Positions 17,359 to 26,813 of a stretch of DNA of 50,938 bases are shown here, in pieces; within the stretch, counting starts at the first letter, position 1; each line of letters opens with the position of its first letter. The stretch covers positions 1 to 50,938 of the forward strand of contig USSF01000007.1 in the NCBI GenBank assembly GCA_900557405.1, written 5' to 3'. The DNA is from an uncultured Prevotella sp. GTDB taxonomy: Bacteria > Bacteroidota > Bacteroidia > Bacteroidales > Bacteroidaceae. The notes under the pieces were generated by a model. The model saw only the letters and a program-made list of their open reading frames with translations. It had not been told where the DNA came from and made no database searches. A program made the position numbers and the translations under genes.

Positions 17359-18345
17359 ATGGAATCACAATTGACAGGAAGACCATATACGATAGGTCTT
17401 GATTTAGGTGGAACAAATGCTGTATTCGGCATTGTTGACGGACTGGGTAACATCGTGGAGCATACTTCAATAAAGACACAGGAGTATGACACGGCTGAGG
17501 CTTTTGTTGATGCAGGAGTTGAAGCATTGAAGGTTATAATAGATAAGGTGGGCGGCATCAATGCCATCGAAGGCATGGGTATCGGAGCGCCGAACTCAAA
17601 CTATTATGACGGAACGATAGCATATGCACCGAATCTCGTATGGGCCCACGACTGCGTAGTGCCTTTCGCAAAGTTGTTCAGCGACAGACTTTCCATCCCC
17701 GTATCCATCACCAACGATGCCAATGCTGCGGCGCTCGGAGAGATGGTATATGGAGTGGCAAAGGGAATGAAGAATTTCATCATGATAACGCTCGGCACGG
17801 GAGTGGGTTCTGGAATCGTGATAAACGGACAGATGGTGTATGGTTCCGACGGACTTGCCGGTGAACTGGGACACGTGACGATGGTTCGCGAGAACGGCAG
17901 ACTCTGCGGATGCGGCAGAAAGGGGTGTCTTGAAGCATACTGCTCTGCCACAGGAGTGGCGCGCACGGCAAGGGAATTCCTCGAGAATTCAGACGAGGCA
18001 TCACTGCTGCGCGAGATGAACCCCGAGGACATCACCTCATTCGAGGTTTCAAAGGCTGCTGCACAGGGCGACGCACTGGCTTTGAGGGTGTATGAGTTTA
18101 CGGGCAAGATGCTGGGCGAGGCGTGTGCTGATTTCGCTACGTTCTGCTCACCGGAGGCTTTCGTTTTCTTCGGCGGACTGACCAAGGCGGGCGACCTGCT
18201 TATGAAGCCTCTGCTGAAGAGCTACACGGAGAGTGTGATGGGAATATTCCGCGGTAAGGCGAAGTTCCTCATCAGCAGTCTCGACGGAGCCGGAGCGGCT
18301 GTGCTCGGAGCGAGCGCCATAGTGAAGAACAAGAATAAAGAGTAG
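17359..18345 (+). CDS. glk: ROK family glucokinase
   Basis: A 328-aa cytoplasmic sugar kinase that phosphorylates glucose or a related hexose with ATP. The phosphate-binding motif GLDLGGTNAVFG is at 13-24. The catalytic Asp lies in VSITNDANAAALGE (near residue 120), and the second ATP motif is LGTGVGSGIV. The ROK zinc motif appears as GELGHVTM...CGCGRKGCLEAYCS. There is no helix-turn-helix, so it is a kinase and not a repressor. It is transcribed from a consensus promoter and ends in a terminator before the Cof-type gene. Glucose is the likeliest substrate; specificity cannot be fixed by eye. Confidence 0.9.
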   Translation: MESQLTGRPYTIGLDLGGTNAVFGIVDGLGNIVEHTSIKTQEYDTAEAFVDAGVEALKVIIDKVGGINAIEGMGIGAPNSNYYDGTIAYAPNLVWAHDCVVPFAKLFSDRLSIPVSITNDANAAALGEMVYGVAKGMKNFIMITLGTGVGSGIVINGQMVYGSDGLAGELGHVTMVRENGRLCGCGRKGCLEAYCSATGVARTAREFLENSDEASLLREMNPEDITSFEVSKAAAQGDALALRVYEFTGKMLGEACADFATFCSPEAFVFFGGLTKAGDLLMKPLLKSYTESVMGIFRGKAKFLISSLDGAGAAVLGASAIVKNKNKE

Positions 18346-18360
18346 TTTTTTACGGTCTAT

Positions 18361-18397
18361 AGTTCCGCAAGTCTTATGGTGACGGACGGAACTTTTT
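18361..18397 (+). terminator. Terminator after the ROK kinase
   Basis: The stem AGTTCCG (18361-18367) and CGGAACT (18387-18393) is followed by TTTTT. Confidence 0.75.
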
Positions 18398-18427
18398 CAT
18401 TAATAATCACTCAATTATATATATAAG

Positions 18428-19216
18428 GTGAAGATAAGCGCATTGTTTTTTGATATCGACGGTACGCTGGTGAGCTTCAATACTCACGAGATTCCGCAGT
18501 CCACGGTCCGTGCCATCGCCCTTGCAAAGGAGCATGGGGTGGGGGTGTACATTTCCACGGGACGTCCGTTGCAGATTATCACGAATCTGAAGCAGATAGA
18601 AAAATACATCGACGGATACATCACCACCAATGGCGCCCTCTGCATCGTGGAGGGCAAGACGGTATGCTGCAATCCGATACCCAAGGAGGATATGGACGCA
18701 CTCATCGCCGATGCCGACAGATGCGACTATGCTGTGCTTGTGGTGGGCGAGAGCGGAGTGAGGCTGTATAATCCGAAGCCCGTGTTCGACGAGATTTTCG
18801 TGAGAGACCTCAACGTGACGAACATCGACAAGAGTCTGGATGCGCGCGAACTCATGCGCCGGGAGAAGATCCTTCAGCTCACGCCGTTCTTCTCCCAGGA
18901 CCACGAGCGCAAGTTGATGCCGCAGTTGCCAGACTGCGTGTCGGGCAGATGGCATCCCGCTTTCACCGACATCACGGCGCGTGAAGCCGACAAGGGCAAG
19001 GGACTTGAGGCTATGGCGGAGTATCTGGGGCTTGACGTCTCGGAGACTATGGCGTTCGGCGACGGCGGCAACGACGTGGCTATCCTCCGTCGCGCCGGAA
19101 TAGGCATCGCCATGGGCAATGCCGGCAACGAAGCACGGTCGGCAGCCGACTACATCACGTCTTCCGTGGATGACGACGGTGTGTGGAATGCGCTGAAGCA
19201 CTTCGGTGTGATATGA
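18428..19216 (+). CDS. Cof-type HAD-IIB sugar phosphatase
   Basis: A 262-aa haloacid dehalogenase-superfamily phosphatase of the Cof/YidA subgroup. Motif I is FFDIDGTLVSF (7-17, nucleophile Asp). Motif II is ISTGRP, with a GYITTNGA cap entry. Motif III includes DKGKGLEAM, and motif IV is AFGDGGNDVAIL. A type-IIB cap is inserted at about 85-190. The likely start is GTG at 18428, since the coding frame has no nearby ATG upstream of motif I. The probable substrate is a phosphorylated sugar or cofactor; the exact one is unknown. Confidence 0.88.
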   Translation: MKISALFFDIDGTLVSFNTHEIPQSTVRAIALAKEHGVGVYISTGRPLQIITNLKQIEKYIDGYITTNGALCIVEGKTVCCNPIPKEDMDALIADADRCDYAVLVVGESGVRLYNPKPVFDEIFVRDLNVTNIDKSLDARELMRREKILQLTPFFSQDHERKLMPQLPDCVSGRWHPAFTDITAREADKGKGLEAMAEYLGLDVSETMAFGDGGNDVAILRRAGIGIAMGNAGNEARSAADYITSSVDDDGVWNALKHFGVI

Positions 19217-19270
19217 CGATATGGGGCCGATTATGTATATAGACAGATAAAGACTGGTAAAGGCAAGTAT

Positions 19271-19316
19271 ATAATTAAAGGTGTCTCTGCGGATTGGCAG
19301 GGACACCTTTAATTAT
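19271..19316. terminator. Bidirectional terminator between convergent genes
   Basis: A 15-bp perfect inverted repeat, ATAATTAAAGGTGTC (19271-19285) and GACACCTTTAATTAT (19302-19316), with a 16-nt loop, lies between the Cof-type gene and the minus-strand mscS gene. It has AT-rich ends on both sides. Confidence 0.85.
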
Positions 19317-19342
19317 AGAATCAGATGTGGGGAAAGGAACAA

Positions 19343-21694
19343 CTATCCTTCCTTGTTGAATTCCTTTATATACACATCCCTCTTCGGGAACGGCATTTCG
19401 ATGTTGTTGGCGTTGAGCGTGTTGTAGATGCATTCCATTATCTGGCTCTCGGTGGCGGCCTGTTTCGTCACGTCAACCCAGCAGACGAACTTGAAGTTGA
19501 TGCTGTTGTCGCCGAACTCCTTGAAGAGTATGCTCGGCGACTTCTCCTTGTCGAGATAAGGGATGTTGAGCTTCTCCACGGCGGCAAGCAGCACGTTGCG
19601 CATCTGGTCAACGTTCGTGCCGTAGCCCACTCCGAAGTTGACCACCGACAGCTCAAAGCCGTGGTTGCGCGTCAGGTTTTTGTAGTTCTTCGTGAATAGC
19701 TGCGAGTTCTGGAAGGCGATGATTGATCCGTCGGTGGCTTCAATCATCGTGCTGGTGTAGCTGATGCTGCTCACCTTGCCGCGCGTTCCGTCGCATTCAA
19801 TCCAGTCGCCGATGTTGATGCGTCCTGCCATCAGGGATATGCCGTAGTAGATGTTCTCCAGGATGTCCTTGGATGCGAAGCCGACGCCGGTGGACAGACC
19901 GCCAGATACGACCACGAGCCATGTGTTGCTCACGTGGAGGATGGCAAGGCTTATGAGCAGCCAGATGCCCCAAACGAGAACCTGTATCACGTTGCGGCCC
20001 ATCACGTTGCGGCTTGCCGCCGTGCGCGAATCCTTAGTGTTGAAGTGGAGCTGCATGAAGGCGATGCTGGTCTTGCAGATATAGTTGAAGATGAACCACA
20101 GGGCGATGACGGTGATTATGGAGGAGAGGTTCACGCTGAAGTTGTTCACGTCGATGAACTTCTTTGACAGCAGCCTGTCCATCATCTCGCTCAGATTGAA
20201 CACGTCGGCTGCCCAATACAATGAAATCAGTATTGAGGCGATAGCCATGAGCGGCAGTCCCGTCTTGAGCAGGAAGTGGTATATCCATGTCTTGTTTATC
20301 GGCTTTTCTTCGAGATGGTGCTTGGCGGCGTATTTGCCCATCCATTCTGCCAGACAGTTGATGGTGAGGATGCATGTGAGCTGCATTATCCACCATATCA
20401 GGAGCTGCACGCTGAACAGCGTATAGCCTGTCCATGAGCATACGAGGCTTGTGGCGAATACGGCGAGGGAGATGTATGTGAAGAACATGTCGGACCGCGG
20501 AATCTTCTCGTTGTGGCGTGATATCACGCTCCATTGCCACAGCGTGGCAAGCAGCAGGATGGGCGGGAAGACGAGGTTCACCAGGTCGTTAGGCACGAGC
20601 GTGATGCGGAATGTTATCACGATGAAGCCCACTGTGATGAGGGGCGAATAGATGCGGAAGGCGCTCTTGATCTGCTTGCCGTTGACGCGCAGTAGCAGGG
20701 ATATGAGGATTACGCCGAGCAACCATGCGTATTCCACGAGCAGATTGCTCGCCATGGTGATGAAGTTCTGGTTCACCGTGCCTCTGATTATGCCGATGAT
20801 GATGGCGAAGGTGATGGTGGTTGATGCCATTATGATGCAGGGCCGCTTGAGCATGAACTGCTCGGTGCGGAACTTACGCGGCATGAGGTAGTGTATGGCA
20901 AGGAGGTTGAGGATTATGGCCACGATGCCGTAGAAGAGGATGGTGATGAAGAGACCGACAATCATCCTTGCGTCCCACTGCGAATGGAGTTTCTTTGACT
21001 TGTGGTATTTGCCGTTCATCGTCTCGGCGGTCTTGGTCACCTGGCTGCCCAGGTTGGAGAGGATGCTGAAATAGCTGTCGCCGCCATTGCTGAAGATGCT
21101 GTTCTGTATCTCGCTGTAGCGGTTGTTGGCGTAATCGTTCAGTCCTTTGAGGTGATGCTCCGTCATGTCGTAATACTTGATGTAGTCCTGGAGCATCTGC
21201 TTGTTCTCCTCCATGTTGTTGCGTATGTTCACGGCGAGTGTAAGACACACGTTGCGGTCTGTCTTCGCCTTGGGGCTTAGCGTTATCGCAGGCATGCGCT
21301 GCAGGGAGTTCACCAGACTGTCGTAGCGCGCTATCTCTCCGTCAATCTCCGTGATGTAGGTGCGGAAGGGCAGGGTGCTCTGGCGGAAGTTCTGGAACTG
21401 GTCGGTGGCTTCGTGGCATGCATAGGCGAGGTCGAACACGTAGTCCGGCTTCTGCGAATACAGCATGAGCGCATTCTGGTTACTCTTGGAGAGGATGGTG
21501 AAGAGGTTCTTCTTTACCCTGTCGCTGCTGTTCTTGAAGAGCAGTTGGCGGCGCTTCTGTTCCTGATGGAATGTGGTCAATTCGTTGCGGAGCACGGACA
21601 GCGTGTTGTTGAGGTCTTTCTCCTTCAGCACGGCGCATGCCGGAATTGTCATCAGTAGCGTTAGTAGGTAGAGTATAAATAGTCTTTTTTTCAT
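19343..21694 (-). CDS. Large MscS/MscK-type mechanosensitive channel
   Basis: A 783-aa inner-membrane protein. The signal peptide (1-21) leads to a periplasmic helical region of about 240 residues rich in coiled-coil-like heptads. About ten membrane segments follow (roughly 245-600), then the MscS pore helix and beta domain with the VVSGGLSTGVGFASKDILEN, GRINIGDWIECDGTRGKV and AFQNSQLFTKNYKN signatures. Like MscK it is much longer than MscS (286 aa). Likely role: release of solutes upon osmotic downshift. It is monocistronic, divergent from the BadF-type kinase gene. Confidence 0.92.
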   Translation of the reverse strand: MKKRLFILYLLTLLMTIPACAVLKEKDLNNTLSVLRNELTTFHQEQKRRQLLFKNSSDRVKKNLFTILSKSNQNALMLYSQKPDYVFDLAYACHEATDQFQNFRQSTLPFRTYITEIDGEIARYDSLVNSLQRMPAITLSPKAKTDRNVCLTLAVNIRNNMEENKQMLQDYIKYYDMTEHHLKGLNDYANNRYSEIQNSIFSNGGDSYFSILSNLGSQVTKTAETMNGKYHKSKKLHSQWDARMIVGLFITILFYGIVAIILNLLAIHYLMPRKFRTEQFMLKRPCIIMASTTITFAIIIGIIRGTVNQNFITMASNLLVEYAWLLGVILISLLLRVNGKQIKSAFRIYSPLITVGFIVITFRITLVPNDLVNLVFPPILLLATLWQWSVISRHNEKIPRSDMFFTYISLAVFATSLVCSWTGYTLFSVQLLIWWIMQLTCILTINCLAEWMGKYAAKHHLEEKPINKTWIYHFLLKTGLPLMAIASILISLYWAADVFNLSEMMDRLLSKKFIDVNNFSVNLSSIITVIALWFIFNYICKTSIAFMQLHFNTKDSRTAASRNVMGRNVIQVLVWGIWLLISLAILHVSNTWLVVVSGGLSTGVGFASKDILENIYYGISLMAGRINIGDWIECDGTRGKVSSISYTSTMIEATDGSIIAFQNSQLFTKNYKNLTRNHGFELSVVNFGVGYGTNVDQMRNVLLAAVEKLNIPYLDKEKSPSILFKEFGDNSINFKFVCWVDVTKQAATESQIMECIYNTLNANNIEMPFPKRDVYIKEFNKEG

Positions 21695-21714
21695 AACGAT
21701 TTTTATTTTAACTG

Positions 21715-21752
21715 CAAATTTACGATTTTATCATTTATTATCCTTACTTTTG
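21715..21752. promoter_or_regulatory. Divergent -7 boxes for mscS and the BadF-type kinase
   Basis: Minus strand TAAATTTG (21722-21715) faces mscS, and plus strand TACTTTTG (21745-21752) faces the kinase. Both match TAnnTTTG exactly, but neither has a convincing TTG at the usual distance. Confidence 0.5.
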
Positions 21753-21778
21753 TCACAAAATTTAAAGATAATAATGTA

Positions 21779-22657
21779 ATGGAAAATATGGAGTTGCGCT
21801 TGCGCATGATAGTGGACAGTGGCAGTACGAAGACCGATTGGCTTGTGGGCTGTGAAGACGGGCAGTTCGTTTGCCGGTGTTCCACGCAGGGGATAACCCC
21901 GTTCCACCAGTCGGAAAGCGATATCGCCGGTATCGTGGAATGGGAATTGATGCCGCAACTGTCGGCGGAATTGGCCAAGGCCGGTCTGGATCAGCATCAG
22001 ATAGGCTCCATACGCTTCTATGGCGCAGGCTGCAGAGGCGAGGCCATAGGGCAATTGCGCAATGTACTGACCCTCCGCTTCCCGTCGGCATCCGAGATTC
22101 TTGTGGGGAGCGACTTGCTTGCTGCTGCCCATGCTGTTTGTGGCGACAGCGAGGGCATAGCCTGCATTCTCGGCACGGGGGCAAACTCCGGATTGTATGA
22201 CGGTAGGGAGATTGTATCTAACGTGTCGCCCTTGGGCTATATCCTCGGTGATGAGGGCAGCGGTGCAGTGCTCGGCAAACTGTTTGTAAACGGGATGTTC
22301 AAGGGGAATATACCGGCGGAGGTGAGGGAAGAGTTCCTTGCGACAACAGGACAGAGCCTTGATGATATCATCCGTCGTGTGTATCGGGAACCGATGGCAA
22401 ACCGCTATCTTGCTTCCTTGTCGCCCTTTATTCATGCCCATCTTGAATGCAAGGAGGTTTCGGAACTTGTAGTGCGCAACTTCATGGATTTCTTCCGTCT
22501 TAATGTGGACCATTACGGACGCAATGATCTGCCGGTAGGTGCCGTGGGCAGTGTGGCGTTTTATTATAAGGACCAGTTGGCAGAGGCAGCACACCGTTGC
22601 GGCTATACTTTAGGAAAGATTATGGCGAAGCCCTTCGAAAGCGTGTTCCGCTTCTAA
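21779..22657 (+). CDS. BadF/BadG/BcrA/BcrD-type sugar kinase (N-acetylglucosamine kinase-like)
   Basis: A 292-aa ASKHA-fold kinase. Phosphate-1 motif DSGSTKTDWLV (13-23), a central SDLLAAAHAVCG segment with the acidic catalytic position, GTGANSGLYDG (phosphate-2 motif) and LGDEGSGAVLGK are all present. These match the GlcNAc-kinase-like members rather than the CoA-dehydratase activators, which have metal-binding cysteines in a different context. An alternative ATG lies at 21788. It probably phosphorylates GlcNAc or muropeptide-derived amino sugars in the cytoplasm. It stands alone with a terminator overlapping its 3' end. Confidence 0.88.
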   Translation: MENMELRLRMIVDSGSTKTDWLVGCEDGQFVCRCSTQGITPFHQSESDIAGIVEWELMPQLSAELAKAGLDQHQIGSIRFYGAGCRGEAIGQLRNVLTLRFPSASEILVGSDLLAAAHAVCGDSEGIACILGTGANSGLYDGREIVSNVSPLGYILGDEGSGAVLGKLFVNGMFKGNIPAEVREEFLATTGQSLDDIIRRVYREPMANRYLASLSPFIHAHLECKEVSELVVRNFMDFFRLNVDHYGRNDLPVGAVGSVAFYYKDQLAEAAHRCGYTLGKIMAKPFESVFRF

Positions 22658-22675
22658 AGGCTTCGCCATATTCCT
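22622..22675 (+). terminator. Terminator overlapping the kinase stop codon
   Basis: An 11-bp perfect inverted repeat, ATGGCGAAGCC (22622-22632) and GGCTTCGCCAT (22659-22669), is followed by a pyrimidine-rich ATTCCTTTTG tail. The left arm is inside the coding region. Confidence 0.7.
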
Positions 22676-22797
22676 TTTGTTATTCGTAAGTTGATATTCA
22701 GGAATCTCGCATATTGATTTATGAATTCATAAGTTATAATTTATAAATCCTAATTCCTAATCGGCTTCTGCCGACAACTCTTAATTCCAAACTCGGG

Positions 22798-23997
22798 TTA
22801 TTCTTTTCTTTTCCAGATGCTCATCACCTTGCGGCGGATGGCTATCTGGTTAATAGCCGTGACGATGAGGAACAGCAGGATGCCGAGTCCTATCGACATA
22901 ATCATCGAGCCGGATTCAATCTGCGGGAAGAGGGTCTCGATGACCTCCATATAGTAGTCCCTTACGAAGAAGAGGATTATCCATGTAATCAGCAGTACGG
23001 CGATGTTCAGAGCTATAGTCAGTGTCTGGTAAGGCAGCGCTACCTTGGCCGGACTGTAGCCGATGAACAGCAGGTTCTCGAGCTTCGATGAGTTCTTCTG
23101 TACGAGCAGATATATGCTCAGCATGAGGATGTAGAAGCTGAGCAGACTGATGACAAGGCCGATGACCATTACCAGCGATACTATCATCTTCAGGAAATAG
23201 GTTGTCTTTTCGACCTGCAGCTTGTCGCTTTCCACCTCAAAGCCCTTCTTGTCGAGGTATTTCGTTATGTTGTCGTCGGCAGGATTGCCCACCTCGACGA
23301 TGAGGCGCGTGGGGTCAGACTTCTGGCCGGGGGCGTAATAGCCGTTGCTCCAGTCCATGAACTTCTGTGGCACGAGGATGGTGTTGAGCCTGTTTGAGAA
23401 TCCTATCACCTTGCCTTTGAATTCATCTCTGTGGCCGTTGCCGCGGATGAATATCTTGAAATCTATCATGCCCACAAGTCCGTCGCTGATTTTAGGCAGG
23501 GAATGGGTCTGTGCAAATCCGAAGTTATACATGTTGATGTAGGTGCGCGGCAGGATAATCGGCACCTCGCGGCTGCCCTCCTGATAGGTCCAGTCTTGTA
23601 GCGGGACGTCCACGAATTTGTCTGGCACGCTCTCGAAGAACATCTCCGAATTGAGTATTGACTGTCCGTTCACACCCATATTGGCATCAACCTTGTATTC
23701 CGTAGAAGTGAATTTGCCGACGTTCTTCGTGAATCTCTGACCGGCAAGGTCGTCGGCCTCAGCTATGCTGAAGGTGTTTGTCCTGCCCGAAATGGCACTT
23801 GCCGCACCGATTTTCTTGCTTACTATCAGATAGTCGGCTTTCATAAAGCTGTCTTGCGAGGTGAAGACCGGCAGCACGTCGTTGTAGAACTGGAATCCGA
23901 GTAGGACGATGAACATTCCGAAGAGGTTGGCAAAGAAGAAGCCGATGAACTGCGGAATGCTGATATGCTGACGTAGAAGTTTCCAAACTAAATTCAT
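22798..23997 (-). CDS. ABC transporter permease (FtsX/MacB-like)
   Basis: A 399-aa inner-membrane protein. One membrane segment near the N-terminus (about 17-40) precedes a large periplasmic domain (about 45-265). Three C-terminal membrane segments follow (about 268-300, 318-345 and 368-390). This 1+3 topology is that of FtsX/MacB/LolC-type mechanotransmission permeases. It overlaps the ATPase gene by 4 bp, so the two are translationally coupled. The partner DUF4836 lipoprotein lies just upstream in the same operon. The substrate is unknown; the topology points to work on the envelope rather than solute import. Confidence 0.82.
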   Translation of the reverse strand: MNLVWKLLRQHISIPQFIGFFFANLFGMFIVLLGFQFYNDVLPVFTSQDSFMKADYLIVSKKIGAASAISGRTNTFSIAEADDLAGQRFTKNVGKFTSTEYKVDANMGVNGQSILNSEMFFESVPDKFVDVPLQDWTYQEGSREVPIILPRTYINMYNFGFAQTHSLPKISDGLVGMIDFKIFIRGNGHRDEFKGKVIGFSNRLNTILVPQKFMDWSNGYYAPGQKSDPTRLIVEVGNPADDNITKYLDKKGFEVESDKLQVEKTTYFLKMIVSLVMVIGLVISLLSFYILMLSIYLLVQKNSSKLENLLFIGYSPAKVALPYQTLTIALNIAVLLITWIILFFVRDYYMEVIETLFPQIESGSMIMSIGLGILLFLIVTAINQIAIRRKVMSIWKRKE

Positions 23998-24638
23998 AAT
24001 CTGTATGTCTTATCGTAGTTTAAAACCATGTGTTTGCCGATGCTCGTCACGATGACACCGGCTCCCTGTCTCTTTGCTTCAGCCATCATGATGTCTGCCA
24101 TTATCGCTGAGTTGCGATCGTCGAGATGACTTATCGGTTCGTCGGCGAGGATGAAGTCAAACGGCTGCACCAATGCCCTGACCATAGCCACGCGCTGCTG
24201 CTGTCCGAACGACATGTGGCCCACTTTGCTGTTGAGCTTGTCGGCGATGCCGAGGCGGTCGAACCATTGTTCTATCTCCTTTTTCTGCTTGAAGCCGGTC
24301 AGCTTGTTCTTTATCTCCACGTTCTCCCATGCCGTAAGTTCGGGGAAGAGGCGCAGTTCCTGGAACAGACAGGCTATGTGACTCTTGCGCATTTCCACCC
24401 AGTCCTTCACCTTTAACTGTGGGATTGGAGTTTCATCAAATCTTACGTGTCCCTCGTAATCGTGTCTGTAGCCGAGGATATAGCTGCAGAAGGTGCTCTT
24501 GCCCTTTCCGCTTTCAGCTTCAACGAGATAGAGCTTGTCTTTCTCGAATAGGGCATGGTTGTTCCATATATCCGATTTCAGGTCTTCCTGATGGGCGAAT
24601 ACATGGGGTATCACGTTGTCGAATACAATCTTTTCCAT
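23994..24638 (-). CDS. Divergent ABC transporter ATP-binding protein
   Basis: A 214-aa ATPase partner of the overlapping permease. Walker B ILADEP, the D-loop-like SHLDD and the Q-loop glutamine in CLFQELRLFPEL are conserved. Three motifs deviate: the P-loop reads AESGKGKST (41-49, first glycine replaced), the signature is MSFGQQQR instead of LSGGQ, and the switch histidine position reads VTSIG (Ser for His). It still keeps the GKST lysine and serine needed for nucleotide binding. Catalytic turnover may be altered. It is most similar in layout to LolD/MacB/FtsE-type ATPases. Confidence 0.85.
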   Translation of the reverse strand: MEKIVFDNVIPHVFAHQEDLKSDIWNNHALFEKDKLYLVEAESGKGKSTFCSYILGYRHDYEGHVRFDETPIPQLKVKDWVEMRKSHIACLFQELRLFPELTAWENVEIKNKLTGFKQKKEIEQWFDRLGIADKLNSKVGHMSFGQQQRVAMVRALVQPFDFILADEPISHLDDRNSAIMADIMMAEAKRQGAGVIVTSIGKHMVLNYDKTYRL

Positions 24639-24680
24639 ATCTGTATCTGGTATTCTAAAAACTTCTGTAAATGTTTGTGT

Positions 24681-26057
24681 CTATTTTATGTTATAAACGA
24701 TGTAGTCCACTTTGCCGAACAACGGGGCAATCAGGTCGCTGATTGTTGCCATTTCCTTGTTTCCGCCAAGAATCTCCTTCACGTTGATTACCATGCAGAA
24801 GCGTTGGCCCGTGATAAGCGCCTTTACTTCGGCTGGGAACTGCTCCTTTGCCGGATTCAGGATGGCGGTTGCAGTCTCAACGTCGGTGCTGCCATAGAAT
24901 TCCTTGCCGTTTGACACACCGAAGCGGAACTGCGTGTCGCTGCTCTTGTATGTGTAGCAGTCGCTTCCGCAATTCGTTATGCTGCAGCCGGGTTGGCATG
25001 ACTTCTTCCAGTAGTCCACGTCCTTGAGGAAAGTGGTGTTTGCAAGCTGCGCCGCCATACACATCTTGATGTCCTTGTCGGAGAACGCCTTCACGCTGAA
25101 TGCCATTTCGCCGTCAACGCTTCTAAGTATGTTGTCCATGTCGATGGCTGTGTTCATTCCTGCAAGGAGAACGCCCAGACTAGGACTGTTGTGCATCATT
25201 TCCACGAAGTCGCTGCCTTTCATGTTTAGGAATATGGAACAGAGTGTGGAACCAGGTATGTTGGCTGCATACCTTCCGCCAATCTTCCTGAACTTGGCGT
25301 CGGCCTGTTTCAGACTCTTGTCGATGTCGCTGTTGAATGAGAATGGTTCGCCGCTGATGTTGAGGCATCCGTTGCCGTTTGTCGTTACGGATGCGGCGAT
25401 GCATATCTGTGATGCGTCGGCACCTTTAGGCGCACCGATGGTGAAAGGAGCCGAGAGCTTCTCCGGCAGTGCGTCTACTTGTGCCGCTATAGCTATGGGC
25501 GAATTGATTTCCTCCACTTTGTCGAAGAGAGGGGAGGACTTTATGCCGTCATCCTCGTCCTGCTTCAGATACCTGTCGAGAGTGCGAATGGCTTCGGCTT
25601 GTCCTGACGGCAATACCGGCCCGATGATTACGATGCTCTTGCCGGAGTAGCCTACAGCCCACGAACCATGCAGAAGGGCGAATGTATTGTCGCGCCTCTC
25701 GGTTGTCTTGCTGCATTCGCCTTTTTTTGCCAAATCCCCAAGCCAATCGGTAATCCTGGATTCGCTGTTTACCTTGGCACACATGCCGAGGTTTCCGTCC
25801 ACAGTCTCAAAGAGATATATCTTTTGGGAGAAATCAATGCCGCAGTCGTCGATGTCGTCCACCTTCAGCAGCGAAGCGGCGATATTGTTGTCCTTCACTC
25901 CAGCCTGTTCCTGCATGGCCTTGGCGTTGATGGCTATAAGAGCGTTGCTGTTGGCGGGTATGGCGTCCATGTAGTCATCGCCCGAGCATGAAGAATAAAT
26001 GCAAACACTGGCAATTACAGCCAGTATTTGCAGTGTCAAGTATTTTAATCTTTTCAT
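24681..26057 (-). CDS. DUF4836 family lipoprotein
   Basis: A 458-aa lipoprotein. The signal peptide with lipobox YSSC has Cys24 as the lipidated residue, followed by SGDDYMDAIPANSNALIAIN, the typical DUF4836 opening. The body is a long beta-rich domain with no catalytic motif I can see. It precedes the ABC ATPase (43-bp gap) and permease on the same strand, as I recall from other Bacteroidota genomes, suggesting a joint envelope function. An Asp at +2 is absent (Ser at +2), so outer-membrane targeting is possible. Function is unknown. Confidence 0.82.
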   Translation of the reverse strand: MKRLKYLTLQILAVIASVCIYSSCSGDDYMDAIPANSNALIAINAKAMQEQAGVKDNNIAASLLKVDDIDDCGIDFSQKIYLFETVDGNLGMCAKVNSESRITDWLGDLAKKGECSKTTERRDNTFALLHGSWAVGYSGKSIVIIGPVLPSGQAEAIRTLDRYLKQDEDDGIKSSPLFDKVEEINSPIAIAAQVDALPEKLSAPFTIGAPKGADASQICIAASVTTNGNGCLNISGEPFSFNSDIDKSLKQADAKFRKIGGRYAANIPGSTLCSIFLNMKGSDFVEMMHNSPSLGVLLAGMNTAIDMDNILRSVDGEMAFSVKAFSDKDIKMCMAAQLANTTFLKDVDYWKKSCQPGCSITNCGSDCYTYKSSDTQFRFGVSNGKEFYGSTDVETATAILNPAKEQFPAEVKALITGQRFCMVINVKEILGGNKEMATISDLIAPLFGKVDYIVYNIK

Positions 26058-26084
26058 TTTAAAGTTGATAATTATCTGTCCGAA

Positions 26085-26813
26085 TTATTCCTTCCGGCAT
26101 ACAAGCTGTGCCGTCATTGCCGCGTAGAGGGCGGCAGTTTCCGTGCGGAGTCTGCTTTCGCCGAGCGATACCGGCGTGTATCCGTTTTTTATTGCGAGCT
26201 TCACTTCGTCAATGGAGAAATCGCCTTCCGGTCCAATCAGCACCGTCACGTCGTCCACATTGCCTTTGCTTTTCATCAGCGTATCAAAGAGGTCCACGCT
26301 CTCAATCTCGTTGTAGCAGTGGGCTATGAACTTCAGTCCGCTTCTTTCCTTATGTATGAAGTCCTTGAAAGGGATAAGCGGAGACAGCTGTGGCTTCCAT
26401 GGCTTGCGGCTCTGCTTCATTGCCGACACGATGATTTTGTCGAGTCTTACGGTGCGCATCACTTTCCTTTCGGAGAATTTGCAGTTGACGAAGGCCAGTT
26501 CGTCAACGCCAATCTCTGTGGCTTTCTCGGCGAACCATTCAGTGCGGTCCATCATTTTTGTTGGGGCCATGGCAATATGGATATTTCCGTTCCATGTCTT
26601 TTCCTGCGGCATCTTTTCCTTGATTTCATACATGCAGTGCTTCGTGGCCGCTAGGGTCACTTCTGCCTTGTAGAAGAATCCGTTGCCGTCCATGAGAAAC
26701 ATCTCGTCACCGCTTTTCAGTCGCAACACTCTCAGTGCGTGCATAGCCTCTTCGGTGGGAAGCTCATTGGCGTTAGCCGCATCGGGCACGTAAAAATATC
26801 TTGCCTCTTTCAT
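26085..26813 (-). CDS. rsmE: 16S rRNA (uracil1498-N3)-methyltransferase
   Basis: Methylates U1498 in the decoding region of 16S rRNA with SAM. The 242-aa protein has an N-terminal PUA-like domain (1-70), then a SPOUT-type trefoil-knot domain. The knot motifs LIGPEGDFSIDEV and SLGESRLRTETAALYA near the C-terminus are diagnostic for RsmE. It overlaps the upstream nuclease gene by 4 bp and is 27 bp from the DUF4836 gene. Confidence 0.95.
   Translation of the reverse strand: MKEARYFYVPDAANANELPTEEAMHALRVLRLKSGDEMFLMDGNGFFYKAEVTLAATKHCMYEIKEKMPQEKTWNGNIHIAMAPTKMMDRTEWFAEKATEIGVDELAFVNCKFSERKVMRTVRLDKIIVSAMKQSRKPWKPQLSPLIPFKDFIHKERSGLKFIAHCYNEIESVDLFDTLMKSKGNVDDVTVLIGPEGDFSIDEVKLAIKNGYTPVSLGESRLRTETAALYAAMTAQLVCRKE

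Noticed and set aside
18407..19306. 300-codon minus-strand frame opposite the Cof-type phosphatase
   Set aside because: Antisense shadow of a well-supported gene and it reads through the bidirectional terminator.
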